Positions 60,883 through 64,000 of a DNA stretch of 64,000 bases are shown in pieces. Source of the stretch: Bifidobacterium italicum (GTDB lineage: Bacteria; Actinomycetota; Actinomycetes; Actinomycetales; Bifidobacteriaceae); NCBI RefSeq assembly GCF_002286915.1, contig NZ_MVOG01000005.1, forward strand, positions 184,067 through 248,066. The letters run 5' to 3'. Numbering within the stretch: the stretch's first letter is position 1; the number at the start of each line of letters is the position of its first letter. The notes under the pieces were generated by a model. It made no database searches. It had not been told where the DNA came from and worked only from the letters and a program-made list of their open reading frames with translations. The position numbers and the translations under genes were made by a program.

Positions 60883-63635
60883 GCCGAACGCCTCCCCTCA
60901 TGCCGTCCATGGTGCGGGCGCAGGCCCTGCACGCCCTTCGTCAGCCGTTCGCGCAGCTCGTGCAGATCGAGGTCGAGCGTGTCCTCGAGGTCGCCCATGT
61001 CGTCCTCCTCTTCTTCCTCGTCATCATCGTCGTCGTCGGCGTCGGCGATCGTCTTCGCGGCCTTCGCGTAGGTCTTCGCGAACTTCGGCGCCGACGGCAT
61101 CGTGATGATGCCGCGGTTGAGCACGAGGTCGCGCAGCGCGTCCTTGTCGAGCGTGCCGAGTTCGGCTTCGCGGCGCAGGCTGTTGCGGATCGATTCGACG
61201 ACCATCAGGAAGGTGATGATGCACAGGATCCAGACGATCCATGTCGCGAGAGCCACGAGCTTCGTGCCGTTCGTGAACGAGAACGTGATGAACAGCACGA
61301 CCGGTACGACGAATCCGGCGATGAGCGCGCCGCGCATCAGCTTCGGGTAGAGGCGCGCGAACTTCGTGGCGCGCGCCTCCACGCGTTTGCGGTAGTCCTC
61401 CTGGTTCGCGAGGACGGCCACCGCCTGACGCAGGCTGAACCTATGCGTCGGCGTGTAGACGCGTTCGCTGTTGACCATGTCCGCCTCGTTGAGTTCACGG
61501 GAGAACAGATGGTTGAAGCTCGACATGAGCGGACGCAGTCCCAGTCCGATCGCGAAGGCGAGCGCCATGAACAGCAGCAGCGTCAGCATGTCCTTCGCCC
61601 AGTGGCCGTCGTAGAAGCCGCCGATCGTCTCGCGGAACGCGCCAATCGAATAGGTGAAGGGGAACAGCGGGTACAGCGCGCGGTAGAAGGCCGGCATCAT
61701 CTCGATCGGGTACAGGCCGGAGGCGCCCGGGATCTGCACCATGATGAGCGCGACGACGAGCGCCTTGCCGACGTGCATGAAGGTCGCGGACAACGCGTAT
61801 GCGATCGAGACGTAGACGATCGACGTGAACCATGCGGTGAAGACGAACAGCGCGGCGTTCTTCATCTGCACGCCGATGACGATGTCGCCGATCGCGACGA
61901 CGATGCCCTGCATGCCGGCGATGAGCGCAAGCAGCAGGAAGCGCGCGAGATAGGTCTGCCACATCTTCGGATCGCGTTCCTCGAGCCCTTCGTGATCCAC
62001 TTCGAGGCGGATGAGCACCATCAGCATGAACGCGCCGACCCACAGCGCCAGGCTCGTGAACAGCGGCGCCATCGCCGAGCCGTAGGTGTCGACCGGGTAG
62101 AGCGTGTGCGTCTTGAGCACGGTCGGCGACAGCATGAAGCCCGCGATGCGCGAGACGTCGACGTCGCCGTCGGCGCCGGTGAGCTGCGCGAGCAGGTCGG
62201 TGTTCGCGAGCGTGCCCAGATCGGTCGACGTCGTGTCGAGGCGGTCGATGAAGGTCTTGAGCAGGCTGTCCGTGCTCGCGAGCGACGAGTCGGCGTCCTC
62301 GCTGATCGAGTCGATCTGGTCGAGCACGAGCTTCGCCTGCGCGGACAGCGACGCCTGGCCGTTGAGCGATCCGGCGAGCGCGCCGCTCGTGCCGGCGAGC
62401 GAGCTCAGGCCGGCGTTGAGCTGCGGCAGCGCCGACGAGTTGATCGTCGAGCGTGCGCCGGCGAGCGAGTCGATCGTCGACGTCGACGTCGTCGAGAACT
62501 GGTTGATCGTGTCCAGCGAGTCCGTCGCGGCCTGCTGCGTCGATTTGTTCAGTTCGGTGAGCGAGGCGAGCGTCTGCGCGGATTTGCGGTTCTCCTGTTC
62601 GAGCAGCGTCACGATCTCGTTGATCTGCTCGGACAGCGGGTTGTCGGGCAGATTCTTCAGGTCGTCGAGGATCTTCGCCGTGTCCTCGTTCACCGACGTC
62701 ATGTTGTTGAGGGCGGCGCCGGTCGCCCCGCTCGCCGTGAGGACGCCGTTGGCGATGCGCGTCGCGTCGCTCGACGCGCGCCCGGTCGCCTGCAGCATCA
62801 GGTTGCCGCCCTTGTCCAGCTGGTTCGACGCGTTCGTCGCGAAGGTGTTGATCGACCCCTGCGATTTCGTCAGCAGGCCGTTCGCCGTCGTCAGGCCGTC
62901 GCTCGCGCTCGTCGACGCCGCCGTGACGTCGCCGAGCGCCTCGCGGGCCGCCGCCGTCTTCGATTTCGTCGTGCCGAGCGTCGCGCGCAGCTGCGCGATC
63001 GTCGTGCGCGCGTCCTCGAGGTTGGATTTCGTCTTGTTCAGCTGCGCGGTCGTCTTCGCGACCGTCGTGGTGGAGTCGTGCTTGATCGTCGTGTTCGTCT
63101 TGTTGACGACGTCGCCGATGACGCCGCTGACCGTGGAGACGAAGGTGCTGTTGATCTGGCGGTCGACGGTCGTGGCGCCGACGCCGGTGATCTTCGGCGC
63201 GACCGGGTTCGCCTTCTCGTTGACGTAGTAGTCGATCTGCGGGCGGTTCGTCGCGTCGGTGAGCACGTTGGCGATCCGGTCGCTGAAATCGGACGGGATG
63301 ACGATCGCCGCGTAGCATCGCGCGGCCTCGACGCATTCGAGCGCCTTCGCGCGGTCCATGAAGTCCCATCCGAGCTGGTGGTTCTTCTTGAGCGTGTCCT
63401 CGATCTGGTCGCCGAGTTCGAGCTTGCCCATCAGGTCGCTGTGCGAGCCTTTGTCCTCGTTCGCGACGGCGACGCGGATGCCGCTCGTGTTGCCGTAGGG
63501 GTTCCAGAAGCCGGCGATGTTGAACCACGCGTACAGCGGCGGGATGAAGGTCAGTCCGAAGAGGATGACCCAGGCGGTGGGCACGCGCAGCAGACGCTTG
63601 AGGTCTCTGCCGAGAATGAACCATATGTTGCGCAT
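60879..63635 (-). CDS. YhgE/Pip domain membrane protein (918 residues)
   Basis: Paralogue of the next gene, with the same order: TM1 (PTAWVILFGLTFIPPLYAWF), AVANEDKGSHSDL, a long outer Ala/Ser/Thr-rich helical region, and a C-terminal TM block. It has about 190 extra C-terminal residues: two more TM helices (GALIAGFVVPVVLFITFSFT; WIVWILCIITFLMVVES) and a cytoplasmic tail with a run of 13 acidic residues (six Asp, five Glu, two Asp, encoded at about 60999-61040). GAGG precedes the ATG at 63635. First gene of the operon. It resembles heteromeric partner pairs of YhgE proteins in other Actinobacteria. Confidence 0.88.
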   Translation of the reverse strand: MRNIWFILGRDLKRLLRVPTAWVILFGLTFIPPLYAWFNIAGFWNPYGNTSGIRVAVANEDKGSHSDLMGKLELGDQIEDTLKKNHQLGWDFMDRAKALECVEAARCYAAIVIPSDFSDRIANVLTDATNRPQIDYYVNEKANPVAPKITGVGATTVDRQINSTFVSTVSGVIGDVVNKTNTTIKHDSTTTVAKTTAQLNKTKSNLEDARTTIAQLRATLGTTKSKTAAAREALGDVTAASTSASDGLTTANGLLTKSQGSINTFATNASNQLDKGGNLMLQATGRASSDATRIANGVLTASGATGAALNNMTSVNEDTAKILDDLKNLPDNPLSEQINEIVTLLEQENRKSAQTLASLTELNKSTQQAATDSLDTINQFSTTSTSTIDSLAGARSTINSSALPQLNAGLSSLAGTSGALAGSLNGQASLSAQAKLVLDQIDSISEDADSSLASTDSLLKTFIDRLDTTSTDLGTLANTDLLAQLTGADGDVDVSRIAGFMLSPTVLKTHTLYPVDTYGSAMAPLFTSLALWVGAFMLMVLIRLEVDHEGLEERDPKMWQTYLARFLLLALIAGMQGIVVAIGDIVIGVQMKNAALFVFTAWFTSIVYVSIAYALSATFMHVGKALVVALIMVQIPGASGLYPIEMMPAFYRALYPLFPFTYSIGAFRETIGGFYDGHWAKDMLTLLLFMALAFAIGLGLRPLMSSFNHLFSRELNEADMVNSERVYTPTHRFSLRQAVAVLANQEDYRKRVEARATKFARLYPKLMRGALIAGFVVPVVLFITFSFTNGTKLVALATWIVWILCIITFLMVVESIRNSLRREAELGTLDKDALRDLVLNRGIITMPSAPKFAKTYAKAAKTIADADDDDDDEEEEEDDMGDLEDTLDLDLHELRERLTKGVQGLRPHHGRHEGRRSA

Positions 63636-63885
63636 GGTGCCTCTGCTCCTCGTGTTCCTCGGTGCTCTGATGGTGCGGGTCGCGACGGCAGCGCGTCGGC
63701 GGCCGTCATACGGACAGCAACCCTATACGCTACGGTGTACGTAGCGATACGGATGCTGTAGCGTTTGCGTGTCGATGCCGTGGCTGCGGCTGCTTCCTAC
63801 CATTGTGCGACGCCGCTTCGGCGGACGCTTTTGCTGAAGAAGAACACGGGGAGGGGAGGCTGAACGGTGGGGTGTGTGGCGGCCG
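63636..63885. promoter_or_regulatory. Region upstream of the YhgE operon
   Basis: No gene supported. TACGGTGTACGTAGC and ACGCTACGG around 63727-63747 form a short dyad-rich patch that could be a TetR operator and promoter for the minus-strand operon. Confidence 0.35.
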
Positions 63886-63973
63886 CGGCAGTCAGTGGTT
63901 GACTTCAATCACCGACTGCCGTCTGAGCTGCTCATAGCGGCAGTAAGTGGTTGAGCTCAATCGCGTACTGCCG
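63886..63973. repeat. Two copies of a 36-bp imperfect palindrome
   Basis: Copy 1 (63886-63921) is closed by CGGCAGTC/GACTGCCG, copy 2 (63938-63973) by CGGCAGTA/TACTGCCG; both share AGTGGTTGA, two bases, TCAATC. The starts are 52 bases apart. The eighth stem position changes from C:G to A:T between copies, so pairing is kept. Confidence 0.75.
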
Positions 63974-64000
63974 TATTGGGCGGATTGGGGGCGGTGGGGG

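Noticed and set aside
63886..63973. CRISPR array (36-bp repeat with short spacer)
   Set aside because: Only two units, spacer of 16 bases, strong internal dyad over the whole repeat and no cas genes in the window.

Overview
The window is high-GC DNA that reads as a Bifidobacterium chromosome. The main evidence is a sucrose phosphorylase closely matching the B. adolescentis enzyme, LacI-family regulators beside carbohydrate genes, oligosaccharide ABC transporters with no ATPase gene of their own (bifidobacteria usually share one encoded elsewhere), and intracellular glycosidases without signal peptides. No rRNA, tRNA, CRISPR array, phage or complete insertion sequence was seen. The species cannot be fixed from the sequence alone.

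Layout. 1-3.3 kb: end of a branched-chain amino-acid ABC transporter (livG partial, livF, binding protein). 3.4-10.4 kb: sucrose module, with a LacI repressor, three matching palindromic operators, sucrose phosphorylase, a broken MFS sugar permease, a RelB-like/PIN toxin-antitoxin pair and an intact paralogue of the broken permease. 10.5-16.2 kb: a kinase remnant, an MHS-family transporter behind what looks like a branched-chain amino-acid attenuator, ilvC, and a drug-efflux-like MFS protein. 16.2-19.9 kb: an AAA ATPase and a two-component system carrying several frameshifts.

19.9-39.0 kb is the most coherent block: two acetylesterases (SASA type and CE2 type), GH1 beta-glucosidase, solute-binding lipoprotein and two permeases, GH2 beta-mannosidase, LacI regulator, a DUF624/YesL protein with a membrane-anchored partner, GH36 alpha-galactosidase and a mannose-isomerase-like AGE enzyme. 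At least seven copies of a palindrome close to TTAAGCGCTTAA lie in its promoters. The set fits uptake and intracellular breakdown of acetylated, galactosylated (gluco)manno-oligosaccharides: import, deacetylation, removal of galactose and glucose, release of mannose, and conversion of mannose to fructose. This function is inferred from family membership and gene context.

39-48 kb: AraC/GyrI-like regulator, two APC amino-acid permeases, an XRE membrane regulator and an ABC/FtsX-type exporter. 48-54 kb: a decayed ABC/FtsX pair whose permease keeps only its two ends, then a MarR-controlled heterodimeric multidrug ABC exporter. 54-64 kb: a polysaccharide deacetylase with an altered metal site, PAP2 and small membrane proteins, and an operon of two YhgE/Pip proteins followed by TetR. 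Several intergenic regions hold tandem or inverted repeats with no assigned function.

Decayed genes are unusually frequent (sugar permease, kinase remnant, two-component pair, FtsX permease). They could be real gene decay or, for the single-base shifts, assembly error.
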